A stretch of DNA of 61,903 nucleotides from Methylomicrobium sp. (GTDB lineage Bacteria; Pseudomonadota; Gammaproteobacteria; Methylococcales; Methylomonadaceae), in the NCBI GenBank assembly GCA_018333785.1, contig JAGXSU010000029.1, forward strand, positions 1 through 61,903. The letters are read 5' to 3'. The notes below the pieces were generated by a model. It ran no database searches, was not told the DNA's origin, and saw nothing but the letters and a program-made list of their open reading frames with translations. Shown here in pieces: positions 20,723 to 31,645 of this stretch. The position numbers were made by a program, and so were the translations under genes. Position 1 is the first letter of the stretch. The number at the start of each line of letters is the position of its first letter.

Positions 20723-21196
20723 ATGAGTATCAATGCTACTCTGATCGGGCAAATGATTACATTTGCGCTTCTGGTGTGGTTCACCATGAAGTACATTTGG
20801 CCCCCACTGTTTCAATCGTTGGAAGAGCGGAAAAAGAAAATAGCCGAAGGCTTGGCTGCTGCCGAAAGAGGTCAGCACGAAATGGAATTGGCGGAGAAAA
20901 AAGCACTTGGCGTTTTACGAAATGCTAAAGAGCAGTCTGCCGACATCGTGACGATGGCTCAAAAACGGGCGAACGAGATTGTTGAGGAATCAAAAACAGT
21001 TGCCAAGCAGGAAGGTGACCGCTTATTGAATGCAGCCAAGGCACAAATCGATCAAGAATTACAGCAAGCGAAAGAAGGGTTGCGTAAGGAAGTCTCTTCG
21101 TTAGCCATAAAAGCGGCGGAGCAGATTTTGAGTGCCGAGATTGACGAAGGCAAGCATCAGGAAATCGTTAGCAAAATTTCTAATCAACTAGGTTAA
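20723..21196 (+). CDS. atpF: ATP synthase F0 subunit b
   Basis: Subunit b is the peripheral stalk. The 157-residue protein has one N-terminal membrane helix (residues about 5-25) and then a long charged helix, ending in the delta-binding region [17 protein letters not shown]. The start [19 protein letters not shown] is typical. Gene order and spacing (6 bases to atpH) fit the operon. Confidence 0.96.
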   Translation: MSINATLIGQMITFALLVWFTMKYIWPPLFQSLEERKKKIAEGLAAAERGQHEMELAEKKALGVLRNAKEQSADIVTMAQKRANEIVEESKTVAKQEGDRLLNAAKAQIDQELQQAKEGLRKEVSSLAIKAAEQILSAEIDEGKHQEIVSKISNQLG

Positions 21197-21201
21197 GCAA
21201 A

Positions 21202-21732
21202 ATGAGCGAACTCGCAACGCTGGCAAGACCTTATGCAGAAGCGGTATTCAAGAGAGCAAAGGAAACCGGTACAGCAGCCAAATGGTCTGATTCATTGGCT
21301 TTCATTGCCACTGTAATGCGTGATGATGTCATTGCTGAGACCGCGGAAAATCCGAAAATCGGAAGAAATAGATTTTTAAATCTGGTGCTTGATATTTGCC
21401 AAGAACAATTAGATCAGGAAGGGCAAAACTTCCTTAAACTACTGGTTCACAACAATAGGATTAAACTCGCGCCCGCAATTGCCCAAATTTACGACCAGCT
21501 GAAAGCCGATGATGAAGGTTATATCGATGTTGAAGTTGTTTCTGCGTTTTTTATAGCAGACGAGCAGCTGAATCATCTGACCGCCACATTGGAAAGAAAC
21601 CTGAAAAAACAGGTACGCATGACTATTTTTATTGATCGTGCACTTATTGGCGGTTTAGTGGTGCGAGCAGGCGATAAGGTGATTGACGGATCCATCAAAG
21701 GCCAGCTTCAACAATTAGCAAAGAGGCTCTAA
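21202..21732 (+). CDS. atpH: ATP synthase F1 subunit delta
   Basis: Delta links F1 to the b stalk. The 176-residue protein starts MSELATLARPYAEAVFKRA, the family hallmark, and ends with DRALIGGLVVRAGDKVIDGS. Both are strongly conserved. It is soluble and lies between atpF and atpA as expected. Confidence 0.96.
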   Translation: MSELATLARPYAEAVFKRAKETGTAAKWSDSLAFIATVMRDDVIAETAENPKIGRNRFLNLVLDICQEQLDQEGQNFLKLLVHNNRIKLAPAIAQIYDQLKADDEGYIDVEVVSAFFIADEQLNHLTATLERNLKKQVRMTIFIDRALIGGLVVRAGDKVIDGSIKGQLQQLAKRL

Positions 21733-21753
21733 GTCTAGAGTGAGAAACAGAAC

Positions 21754-23295
21754 ATGCAATTAAACCCATCTGAAATAAGTGATCTGATCAAAAAGAAGAT
21801 CGAAAATTTCGACCTGAACGTCGAAGCCCATACAGAAGGTACAGTAGTCAGTGTAACTGACGGTATTGTCAGGATCCATGGTCTTTCAGAAGCAATGCAG
21901 GGTGAGATGCTGGAGTTTCCCGGCAACACCTACGGCATGGCGTTAAACCTGGAGAGAGATTCGGTGGGTGCTGTTGTACTCGGTGCCTACCAGCATATTA
22001 CCGAAGGTGCTACCGTAAAATGTACCGGTAAAATTTTAGAAGTACCCGTAGGCGAAGCCTTGTTAGGGCGTGTTGTGGATGCCTTAGGTAATCCTATCGA
22101 CGGAAAAGGCGCAATTGAGACCACTGAAACTTCGCCGATTGAAAAAATCGCGCCAGGTGTAATTGCACGTCAATCCGTAGATCAACCGGTTCAGTTAGGG
22201 TTGAAGTCAATCGATGCGATGATTCCGGTTGGCCGCGGGCAACGGGAATTGATCATTGGTGACCGTCAAACAGGTAAAACAGCCATTGCGGTAGATGCCA
22301 TCATCAACCAGAAAGGTACAGGCATCAAATGTATCTATGTGGCTATCGGTCAAAAACGTTCGTCAATTGCTAACGTAGTCAGAAAATTAGAAGAGCACGG
22401 TGCAATGGAACATACGATTGTCGTTGCGGCATCGGCTTCCGAATCTGCAGCGCTTCAGTTTATTGCGCCTTATACCGGCTGCTCAATGGGCGAATATTTC
22501 CGGGATCGTGGTGAAGATGCACTCATCATTTATGATGACTTGACCAAACAGGCCTGGGCTTATCGTCAAGTTTCATTGTTGTTACGCAGACCACCCGGTC
22601 GTGAAGCTTATCCTGGCGATGTGTTTTACCTGCATTCGCGTTTATTGGAAAGAGCTGCACGTATCAATGCCGCGGAAGTTGAAAAACTGACCAATGGTCA
22701 GGTAAAAGGCAAAACCGGTTCTTTGACTGCTTTACCGATTATCGAAACGCAAGGCGGTGACGTATCGGCATTCGTACCAACTAACGTGATTTCAATCACT
22801 GACGGCCAGATATTTTTGGAAACCAACCTGTTCAATTCAGGTATCAGACCTGCAGTAAATGCCGGCTTATCGGTATCACGGGTCGGTGGCGCAGCACAAA
22901 CCAAAATCATCAAGAAGCTCGGTGGCGGTATCCGTCTGGATTTGGCTCAATACCGTGAATTAGCGGCATTTGCTCAGTTTGCATCTGATCTGGATGAAAA
23001 CACAAAAAAACAGATTGAAAGAGGCCAACGGGTAACCGAATTGATGAAACAAAATCAATACGCCCCGATGTCAGTCGCGCAAATGGCGATATCGTTGTTT
23101 GCTGCGAACGAAGGCTATCTGGACACGGTTGATGTAAAGAAGGTACTTGATTTCGAATCGGCATTACAAGGCTACATGAAAGCCGAGCATGCTGCGTTGA
23201 TGCAAAAAATCAACGATACAGGCGATTTCAATGATGAGATAAAACAAGGAATGAAGGACGCGATAGAAGCCTTTATTAAAACTCATACCTGGTAA
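21754..23295 (+). CDS. atpA: ATP synthase F1 subunit alpha
   Basis: Alpha carries the non-catalytic nucleotide sites. The length of 513 residues matches E. coli. The P-loop reads [11 protein letters not shown] near residue 169. The [14 protein letters not shown] and [12 protein letters not shown] blocks and the family signature [17 protein letters not shown] are present. It follows atpH after 21 bases. Confidence 0.98.
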   Translation: MQLNPSEISDLIKKKIENFDLNVEAHTEGTVVSVTDGIVRIHGLSEAMQGEMLEFPGNTYGMALNLERDSVGAVVLGAYQHITEGATVKCTGKILEVPVGEALLGRVVDALGNPIDGKGAIETTETSPIEKIAPGVIARQSVDQPVQLGLKSIDAMIPVGRGQRELIIGDRQTGKTAIAVDAIINQKGTGIKCIYVAIGQKRSSIANVVRKLEEHGAMEHTIVVAASASESAALQFIAPYTGCSMGEYFRDRGEDALIIYDDLTKQAWAYRQVSLLLRRPPGREAYPGDVFYLHSRLLERAARINAAEVEKLTNGQVKGKTGSLTALPIIETQGGDVSAFVPTNVISITDGQIFLETNLFNSGIRPAVNAGLSVSRVGGAAQTKIIKKLGGGIRLDLAQYRELAAFAQFASDLDENTKKQIERGQRVTELMKQNQYAPMSVAQMAISLFAANEGYLDTVDVKKVLDFESALQGYMKAEHAALMQKINDTGDFNDEIKQGMKDAIEAFIKTHTW

Positions 23296-23306
23296 TAGGT
23301 CGTCAA

Positions 23307-24173
23307 ATGGCTGTTGGTAAAGAAATACGTACAAAGATCGTCAGTATTAAAAATACTCAGAAGATCACACGGGCGATGGAAATGGTCGCGACGAGTAAAA
23401 TGCGTAAAACCCGGGACAGAATGCAGGCCACCCGTCCTTATTCTAAAAAAATAAGCCGGATCATCAGGCATTTAGCTCATGCTAACCCAGAATACAAGCA
23501 TCCTTTTCTGATTACCCGTGATGTCAAGAGGGTAGGTGTTATTGTCATAACATCTGACCGGGGATTGTGCGGAGGCTTGAACTCCAACCTGTTCAGGATG
23601 GCGTTAAAACAATTATCGCTTTGGGAAAAAGATCAGATAGAAGTTGATGTTTGTGCGATAGGAAGCAAGGGCTCCGCATTGTTTAGCCGCTTAAGCGCTG
23701 CTAATTTGGTAGGACAGGTTGCCAAATTGGGCGATATACCTCATTTAAGCGACATCATCGGTACCATCAAGATTATGCTGGATGCCTACAATGATGGACG
23801 GATTGATGAACTCCATTTAATCAGTAATGAGTTTGTCAACACAATGACCCAGAAACCAACGATAGAAAAATTGTTACCGATCGTAGCAACTGAATTGGAA
23901 GTGGACTTGAAAAGTCATTGGGATTACATCTACGAACCTGATGCAAAGGAATTGTTGGATAGCTTATTGACGCGGTATGTTGAATCGATCGTCTATCAAG
24001 GTTTAGTCGAAAACAATGCTTGTGAACAAGCTGCAAGAATGATCGCCATGAAAAGCGCATCGGACAATGCTGGAAATCTTATCAGCGAATTGCAGCTCAT
24101 TTACAACAAAGCTCGACAAGCCGCTATCACTCAGGAAATTTCAGAAATTGTTGCCGGTGCTGCAGCCGTTTAA
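23307..24173 (+). CDS. atpG: ATP synthase F1 subunit gamma
   Basis: Gamma is the rotating central shaft. The 288-residue protein has the N-terminal helix [30 protein letters not shown] in the middle, and the conserved C-terminal helix [20 protein letters not shown]. Eleven bases separate it from atpA. Confidence 0.97.
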   Translation: MAVGKEIRTKIVSIKNTQKITRAMEMVATSKMRKTRDRMQATRPYSKKISRIIRHLAHANPEYKHPFLITRDVKRVGVIVITSDRGLCGGLNSNLFRMALKQLSLWEKDQIEVDVCAIGSKGSALFSRLSAANLVGQVAKLGDIPHLSDIIGTIKIMLDAYNDGRIDELHLISNEFVNTMTQKPTIEKLLPIVATELEVDLKSHWDYIYEPDAKELLDSLLTRYVESIVYQGLVENNACEQAARMIAMKSASDNAGNLISELQLIYNKARQAAITQEISEIVAGAAAV

Positions 24174-24199
24174 ACCAAATTAAAGCGACACAAAGTTAA

Positions 24200-25594
<1,395 letters not shown>

Positions 25595-25613
25595 TTAATC
25601 AGGTATAACCGAG

Positions 25614-26036
25614 ATGACAATGACAGTTCATGTGGATATCGTGAGTGCAGAAAAGGAAATCTTTTCTGGTGCAGCGGAAATGGTATTTGCTCCTGCAGAG
25701 CTCGGTGAAGTGGGTATTGCTCCACGTCATGCCCCTTTGATTACTAAATTAAAACCTGGTGAAGTCAGGGTTAAAGTCAGTGAAACAGAAAGTTATCCTT
25801 TTTATGTGTCGGGTGGTTTGCTGGAAGTGCAGCCTCATTTGGTGACGATTTTGACGGATACAGCTATTCGAGCTAAAGATATCGATGAAGCTGCCGTGCT
25901 TGAAGCTAAAGCAAGAGCGGAAGAAGCCTTGGCCGACAAATCCGGAAAAATCGACTATGCTACAGCTCAAGCTCAGTTACTTGAGGCGATGATGCAGCTT
26001 AAAACATTAGACCGGCTCAGAAAAAGAGGCGGATAA
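25614..26036 (+). CDS. atpC: ATP synthase F1 subunit epsilon
   Basis: Epsilon regulates F1 and contacts gamma. The 140-residue protein has the N-terminal beta sandwich (TVHVDIVSAEKEIFSGAAEM, then GEVGIAPRHAPLIT) and a C-terminal helical hairpin. An ATG two codons later (25620) is an alternative start. It is the last gene of the operon, before a terminator. Confidence 0.96.
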   Translation: MTMTVHVDIVSAEKEIFSGAAEMVFAPAELGEVGIAPRHAPLITKLKPGEVRVKVSETESYPFYVSGGLLEVQPHLVTILTDTAIRAKDIDEAAVLEAKARAEEALADKSGKIDYATAQAQLLEAMMQLKTLDRLRKRGG

Positions 26037-26061
26037 CTGACAATGGGCCCAGCCCAAAATC

Positions 26062-26099
26062 AAAGCCCGGTAACGTTGATACGTTGTCGGGCTTTTTTT
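26062..26099 (+). terminator. Terminator of the atp operon
   Basis: Arms AAAGCCCG at 26062 and CGGGCTTT ending at about 26094 continue into a mostly paired 15-bp stem (GTAACGT with ACGTTGT), followed by a T-run. It separates atpC from glmU, so glmUS may depend on read-through or on a promoter that I could not identify. Confidence 0.85.
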
Positions 26100-26116
26100 G
26101 TTTAAAGGATACGAGA

Positions 26117-27484
26117 ATGAAATTAACGACAGTCATACTGGCCGCAGGCAAAGGCACTCGAATGCGTTCTGCCATGCCGAAAATATTGCATAAAATTGCC
26201 AACCGGCCATTATTGGAACATGTTTACGACATGAGCCGTGAGCTTGACAATAATGAAATCAAAATTATCTATGGTCATGGCGGCGATCAGGTCTTGGAGA
26301 CGCTAAAGCATTTAGAGGCAGAATGGACCGAACAAAAAGAACAGTTAGGCACCGGCCATGCTGTTCAACAGGTTCAATCTCAAATTGCAGATGAAGCCAT
26401 TGTCCTGATTTTGTATGGAGATGTGCCGTTACTAAAACTAAACACCGTTCAAAAATTATTGGAAGGTGCCCGTGAGTCGTTGGCTTTGCTTACCGTGACA
26501 TTGGCAAACCCCAGCGGATATGGGCGGATTGTTAGAAATGAACTTAATAAAGTCGTCAAAATAGTTGAAGAAAAAGATGCCGCCGCCGCCCAAAAAACAA
26601 TTAATGAAGTCAATACCGGCATTTTGGCGGTGCGGGGCGGACTGCTCAAATCGTGGCTGTCCCGTTTAGAGAACAATAACGCGCAAAAGGAGTATTACCT
26701 GACCGATGTTATTGAGATGGCCGTCAATGATGGCTTTGAGATTGTAACGTCGCAGCCGGCAACGGAAGACGAGGTCCTAGGTGTCAATAATCGACTGCAG
26801 CTGGCTCACCTGGAAAGAGTCTTCCAAAAAGAGCAAGCCGAAAATCTGATGGCGGAAGGCGTTACTCTGGCCGATCCCGCGCGTTTTGAAGTCAGAGGCC
26901 ACGTTGAAAAATTAGGTATCGATATAGAAATTGACATCAACGTTATTTTGGAAGGCTCAATCAACCTGGGCAATAATGTAAAAATTGGCGCCAACTGCAT
27001 TATTAAAAATGCCATCATTCATGATGACGTCGAAATTTTACCCAATTGCATCATAGAAGACGCAGAAGTTGGCCGCGGGAGTCGGGTCGGTCCCTTCGCA
27101 CGGTTAAGACCACAAGCCCTATTGGCAGATAATGTGCATATTGGTAATTTCGTAGAAATTAAAAAGACCAAGATTGCGACAGGGAGCAAGGTCAATCATT
27201 TAAGCTATATCGGCGATAGCGTGATAGGAAGCCATGTCAACATCGGAGCGGGAACGATTACCTGCAATTACGATGGCGTAAATAAGTTCCAGACTATAAT
27301 TGGTGATAACGCGTTTATTGGTTCGAATTCGCAATTGGTTGCACCGGTTTCGATCGGCAACAACGCAACCATCGGTGCCGGATCGACGATTACCAAAGAC
27401 ACGCCCGATGGACAGTTGACGTTGGCGCGAGCCAAACAAATTACAATAGCTTCCTGGCAAAGGCCGGTAAAAAAGGAGAAATAA
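26117..27484 (+). CDS. glmU: Bifunctional GlcNAc-1-P uridyltransferase / GlcN-1-P acetyltransferase
   Basis: GlmU makes UDP-GlcNAc for peptidoglycan and LPS. I chose the ATG at 26117 ([16 protein letters not shown]), preceded by AAAGGA, rather than an upstream frame opening inside the terminator. The 455-residue protein has the N-terminal pyrophosphorylase domain ([25 protein letters not shown]) and a C-terminal left-handed beta helix with hexapeptide repeats ([16 protein letters not shown]). It directly precedes glmS. Confidence 0.97.
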   Translation: MKLTTVILAAGKGTRMRSAMPKILHKIANRPLLEHVYDMSRELDNNEIKIIYGHGGDQVLETLKHLEAEWTEQKEQLGTGHAVQQVQSQIADEAIVLILYGDVPLLKLNTVQKLLEGARESLALLTVTLANPSGYGRIVRNELNKVVKIVEEKDAAAAQKTINEVNTGILAVRGGLLKSWLSRLENNNAQKEYYLTDVIEMAVNDGFEIVTSQPATEDEVLGVNNRLQLAHLERVFQKEQAENLMAEGVTLADPARFEVRGHVEKLGIDIEIDINVILEGSINLGNNVKIGANCIIKNAIIHDDVEILPNCIIEDAEVGRGSRVGPFARLRPQALLADNVHIGNFVEIKKTKIATGSKVNHLSYIGDSVIGSHVNIGAGTITCNYDGVNKFQTIIGDNAFIGSNSQLVAPVSIGNNATIGAGSTITKDTPDGQLTLARAKQITIASWQRPVKKEK

Positions 27485-27485
27485 T

Positions 27486-29315
27486 ATGTGCGGAATTGTG
27501 GGTGCTGTAGCACAAAGGAATGTTGTTCCTATTTTGATAGAAGGGCTGAAAAGGCTTGAATACAGGGGTTACGACTCTGCCGGGCTAGCGGTTATCGAAG
27601 ACAATACACTTTACAGAAAGCGAGCCTTGGGCAAGGTAAAAGGCCTTGAAGCAATGATTGCCGAAGATGCCATTCAAGGCTTCATCGGAATTGCTCACAC
27701 CCGCTGGGCAACGCATGGCAAACCCAGCACAGCCAATGCGCATCCTCACATTTGCAGGGAAAAAGTAGCCGTCGTACACAACGGCATCATTGAAAATCAC
27801 GAACACCTGAGAAGTCAGCAAAAAACTGATGGCTATGAATTTACCTCGGAAACGGATACTGAAGTGATAGTCAACGAAATCTACAGTCAGATGGAAACTA
27901 CGCCTGATCTGTTGGAGGCAGTAAAAGCCACGATAACAAAATTAGAAGGCGCCTATGCGCTGGGCGTGATCAGCTATACCCAACCCAACAAACTGATCGT
28001 TTGCCGTAAAGGTAGCCCATTGGTGATTGGCATTGGAATAGGCGAGCATTTCATCGCTTCGGACGTCGCAGCGCTATTGCCGGTGACACAGCGATTTATC
28101 TTTCTGGAAGATGGCGATATTGCCGAATTGACCATCGAAAGCGTAGTGATTTTCGATAAAGACGGCAACCGCGTGGAAAGACCGGTCAAAGAAAGTCAGC
28201 TAAAAGCCGATGCAGTTGAAAAAGGCACTTATCGGCACTACATGCTCAAAGAAATTTATGATCAGCCCTGGGCAATTTCCGAAACCCTGGAAGGCCGGTT
28301 TATCGATAACCGCTTACAGGACAATGCTTTCGGACATAATGCTCCGGAGATTTTCAATCAAGTAAAAGCGATACAAATACTGGCGTGCGGAACCAGTTAT
28401 CACGCAGGTCTGGTGGCTAAATACTGGTTTGAAAAATTAGCCCGAGTGCCATGCAATATCGAAGTTGCCAGTGAATTTAGGTACAGAAAGCCGGTTATTG
28501 CTCCGGACACATTGGTCGTCACTATCTCTCAATCCGGCGAAACTGCCGATACCCTGGCCGCACTGCAGGAAGCGAAAAAACTCGGTGCCAAATTTTCATT
28601 GGCTATCTGTAACGTGCCAGAGAGTTCGTTAATCCGCGAATCGGATTTAGTGATGATGACCCGCGCAGGTCCGGAAATCGGAGTTGCTTCAACCAAAGCC
28701 TTTACCACTCAACTGGTAACGCTGATGTTACTGGTCATCGCAATAGGCAGGCGATTCAGCTTAAGCGAGGAACTGGAAAATAAAATTGCCTCACAGTTAT
28801 TCAGTTTGCCAGGAAAGATCGAAGAAGTACTGAAGTTAGACGATGTTATCAATGTTCTGGCAGAACAATTTGCAGAAAAGCAGCATGCCCTATTTTTAGG
28901 CCGCGGCACGCATTACCCAATTGCAATGGAAGGTGCACTGAAATTGAAAGAAATTTCCTACATTCATGCCGAAGCGTATCCTGCCGGGGAATTAAAACAT
29001 GGTCCGTTAGCGTTGATTGATGCCGAGATGCCGGTCATCACCGTAGCGCCCAACAACAGTCTGCTGGACAAACTGAAATCCAATATTCAAGAAGTGAGCG
29101 CCCGTGGGGGACAGTTGATCGTATTCATGGACGAGTCGCTGGTAACTCAACCGGATGTTAATGTTCAGATAGTCAAGATTCCTTCTGTCGATAATGAAAT
29201 TTCACCGATTATCTATACAATTCCATTGCAACTTTTGTCATACCACGTTGCCGTCTTAAAAGGCACGGATGTCGATCAACCCAGGAACCTGGCAAAATCA
29301 GTTACTGTTGAATAA
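27486..29315 (+). CDS. glmS: Glutamine-fructose-6-phosphate aminotransferase (isomerizing)
   Basis: GlmS forms glucosamine-6-P from fructose-6-P and glutamine. The 609-residue protein starts MCGIVGAV, where Cys2 is the N-terminal nucleophile after Met removal. THTRWATHG-type residues ([12 protein letters not shown]) follow. Two SIS domains include [10 protein letters not shown] and [13 protein letters not shown], and the C-terminus ends KSVTVE as usual. One base separates it from glmU. Confidence 0.97.
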   Translation: MCGIVGAVAQRNVVPILIEGLKRLEYRGYDSAGLAVIEDNTLYRKRALGKVKGLEAMIAEDAIQGFIGIAHTRWATHGKPSTANAHPHICREKVAVVHNGIIENHEHLRSQQKTDGYEFTSETDTEVIVNEIYSQMETTPDLLEAVKATITKLEGAYALGVISYTQPNKLIVCRKGSPLVIGIGIGEHFIASDVAALLPVTQRFIFLEDGDIAELTIESVVIFDKDGNRVERPVKESQLKADAVEKGTYRHYMLKEIYDQPWAISETLEGRFIDNRLQDNAFGHNAPEIFNQVKAIQILACGTSYHAGLVAKYWFEKLARVPCNIEVASEFRYRKPVIAPDTLVVTISQSGETADTLAALQEAKKLGAKFSLAICNVPESSLIRESDLVMMTRAGPEIGVASTKAFTTQLVTLMLLVIAIGRRFSLSEELENKIASQLFSLPGKIEEVLKLDDVINVLAEQFAEKQHALFLGRGTHYPIAMEGALKLKEISYIHAEAYPAGELKHGPLALIDAEMPVITVAPNNSLLDKLKSNIQEVSARGGQLIVFMDESLVTQPDVNVQIVKIPSVDNEISPIIYTIPLQLLSYHVAVLKGTDVDQPRNLAKSVTVE

Positions 29316-29372
29316 CGATCGGTTTTATCGGATGTTTGTTTGTAACTTTAAAATAAAGAATCATACTGATCG

Positions 29373-29478
29373 ATAAGCCCGTCATGCCCGTCTGGAAACG
29401 GGCATCCAGTGCCATGGATGGTAAACTTCGAGCTATCCATGTGACCTGGATTCCGGCAATCCCTGCCGGAAAGACGTT
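29373..29478. repeat. Dispersed palindromic repeat, copy 1 (BREX island edge)
   Basis: About 105 bp of nested imperfect palindromes. It starts ATAAGCCCGTCATGC, contains GGGCATCCAGTGCCATGGA and ends near CTGCCGGAAAGACG. A same-orientation copy with about 45 nearly identical leading bases lies at 45106-45233, and a partial copy at 40031-40093. It lies between glmS and brxL. The rest of 29316-29582 shows nothing else that I can support. Confidence 0.85.
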
Positions 29479-29582
29479 GTTGCTGAAGCATCTTTATAAT
29501 CAAGATGACTTTTGAAAACTTTTAGGGGATTTTCATCTTAGATTGGTGAAGCCCAAACTTTGAAAAGTAAGTACGCATTAAA

Positions 29583-31643
29583 TTACTCAACCCCCAACGC
29601 CTTAAACACAGCATCCACCGGATCAGAATAAAAACTGGTTTGGAATTTGGCGAATAATTCACCTCTGACCGTTGGAATATCGGTGACGCTGGCCATTGGC
29701 AGTAATATGCGTTTGGCTCCCGAATCAAAAGCCATCTGCAGTGTTTCCGCTAAGTTTTCTACTGGGATGATGTTTCCGCCCAGCGTCATCGTACCCAACA
29801 CAACCATCTGGCTTTGGACCGATTTATTCAGTACGCCTGAGCAAAAGGCAATAAACCCGGCCAGGGTCAAGGTCAGCGAAGGGCCGCTATTGTGCAATTC
29901 AATTAAATGCAGGTGATAGTCGTGGTCTGCAGCTTTAGCGGAGCCGCTGACTCTGGCGATATTGCCTTTATAGTAATCAAATCCGACTTTGATCGCTTCC
30001 TTCGCCTGGGTGTTGCTGCCAAACCCAGATAGGTTCAGTTTGCCGTTGCCCGCGGTCATCTGTGTTTCAATTCTGAATAAACCTAAATGCCCCTTCATCC
30101 CTTGGGAAATGGTATGTAATACCCCAGGCTTTAAACCCCCTTCAGAAATCAGCTTGTCGCCGCCTTGCTCCGGCACATTCACAAACGTTTCTTCCATGGT
30201 GTCCTGATCGATATAGCTAAAATGGACGTCGAAAAACTCCATGCCGCCAATCTTTTTTAATTGTTCTTTAACGCGACGACGCGTTTCCAGCGCATATTCA
30301 AGACATTGAGCAACAGCGGCCTTGTCGTAATCACCATGAGGGTAGAGCAGCTTTAATAAGCCCGATACCGTGCGCCTGACGGCAATGGTATCGCGCTGAT
30401 TCAGGTTGTTGCCCAGCTTGAAGTATTTATCGATCGCATCGGAAAAACTGCGTTTACGCATTTCCCGCATATATTCAGCCAGGTAATCGACAATCAATCC
30501 ATAGTGATTAGTAAAGAACTCGGGCCGCATTTTGGGAATTTCCCAGCCGGGAATATAGGCATGGAATCGGTCAAAAAATGCCGTATCAATCATGACATCC
30601 GGAAAGGGCGTTAATAAGTGACTGGTTTTAACCAAGGTATCAACCGATTGATTGATGTTGCCGACAAACACCATGCTGGCAGAAGCCACCACTGAATCAC
30701 GACCTCTGGCGAAGGATCCCGAAGCCATAAAGTCTTTCATGATCTGTATGCCGTCTTTATCCTTAAACGAGATACCGGCCACCTCATCAAACGCAACCAC
30801 ATCCCATAAGCCGACCAGACCAATCGATTGTCGTCCCAGATTATAAAAAAGATTGGCAACCGTTGTTTGCCCCCCGGAAATCAAAATGCTGTTGGGACTG
30901 ACTTCCTTGTAAATATGGCTTTTACCGGTGCCACGCGGCCCCAACTCGCAGACATTGTAATTGTTCTCAACAAACGGAATCATCCGAGCAAGCAAATGCC
31001 ATTTGGCCCGCTCATTAAAATGTGTGGGTTCCATGCCGGTTGAGCGCAGCAATACCTCCAGCCATTGCTCGGCAGTAAATGCCTTACGGCCTTCAAACAG
31101 CACCTCCATATCCATATTGGGCATTTGGATGGGTTTTAATTCGGTGATTTGGAAAGGTGATCCCGCTTGGCCTTCCTCAAAAAAATACTGCATTGAGATA
31201 ATGCACCAGATGCCTCCGGCCAACAGCTTCTCAAATTCTTTGACGTTCCGGTCAGAGATTTCAACACCTTTAACACCCAGATTGGACAAAATGGCTTCAT
31301 AAACATCACGCCGCTCATTCAGCTTGACGGTGACTTTATCAATGACCTTGTAGGTGCCGCTTTCCCTGATTTTAGATTTAATCTTCTCGGCTTCATCCGG
31401 ACGCACATAGTTATCGGCCAAAATGCGCTTAACATTCTTTAAGCCTGCCTCAATGGTGGCTTCATCGTCGCTCGCACAATACATCCCGAGCAAGTATTCC
31501 AATACATACACCGGAACATTCGCCCCTTCTTTGATCAGCTTGGTTAAATCCTTGCGAACCACCTTGCCGGCGAAGTTGTCGTTTAACAGCCTATCCAGAC
31601 TCTTATCCGCGTCGGCAGTATTTGCAGTATCGTTCATCATCAA
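29583..31643 (-). CDS. brxL: BREX system Lon-like protein BrxL
   Basis: BrxL is the AAA+ protein closing the type 1 BREX operon. The 686-residue length is typical. The N-terminal region (MNDTANTADADKSLDRLLND) precedes the AAA core, with Walker A GPRGTGKS at residues 235-242 and Walker B DVVAFDE at 281-287. The C-terminal Lon-like fold has Ser589 in SGPSLT at the Lon serine position. The lysine of the Lon dyad, 43 residues later, is replaced by Ala632 (ENLAETL), so protease activity is doubtful. It follows pglZ by 2 bases, so the two are surely co-transcribed. Confidence 0.95.
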   Translation of the reverse strand: MMMNDTANTADADKSLDRLLNDNFAGKVVRKDLTKLIKEGANVPVYVLEYLLGMYCASDDEATIEAGLKNVKRILADNYVRPDEAEKIKSKIRESGTYKVIDKVTVKLNERRDVYEAILSNLGVKGVEISDRNVKEFEKLLAGGIWCIISMQYFFEEGQAGSPFQITELKPIQMPNMDMEVLFEGRKAFTAEQWLEVLLRSTGMEPTHFNERAKWHLLARMIPFVENNYNVCELGPRGTGKSHIYKEVSPNSILISGGQTTVANLFYNLGRQSIGLVGLWDVVAFDEVAGISFKDKDGIQIMKDFMASGSFARGRDSVVASASMVFVGNINQSVDTLVKTSHLLTPFPDVMIDTAFFDRFHAYIPGWEIPKMRPEFFTNHYGLIVDYLAEYMREMRKRSFSDAIDKYFKLGNNLNQRDTIAVRRTVSGLLKLLYPHGDYDKAAVAQCLEYALETRRRVKEQLKKIGGMEFFDVHFSYIDQDTMEETFVNVPEQGGDKLISEGGLKPGVLHTISQGMKGHLGLFRIETQMTAGNGKLNLSGFGSNTQAKEAIKVGFDYYKGNIARVSGSAKAADHDYHLHLIELHNSGPSLTLTLAGFIAFCSGVLNKSVQSQMVVLGTMTLGGNIIPVENLAETLQMAFDSGAKRILLPMASVTDIPTVRGELFAKFQTSFYSDPVDAVFKALGVE

Positions 31644-31645
31644 TC

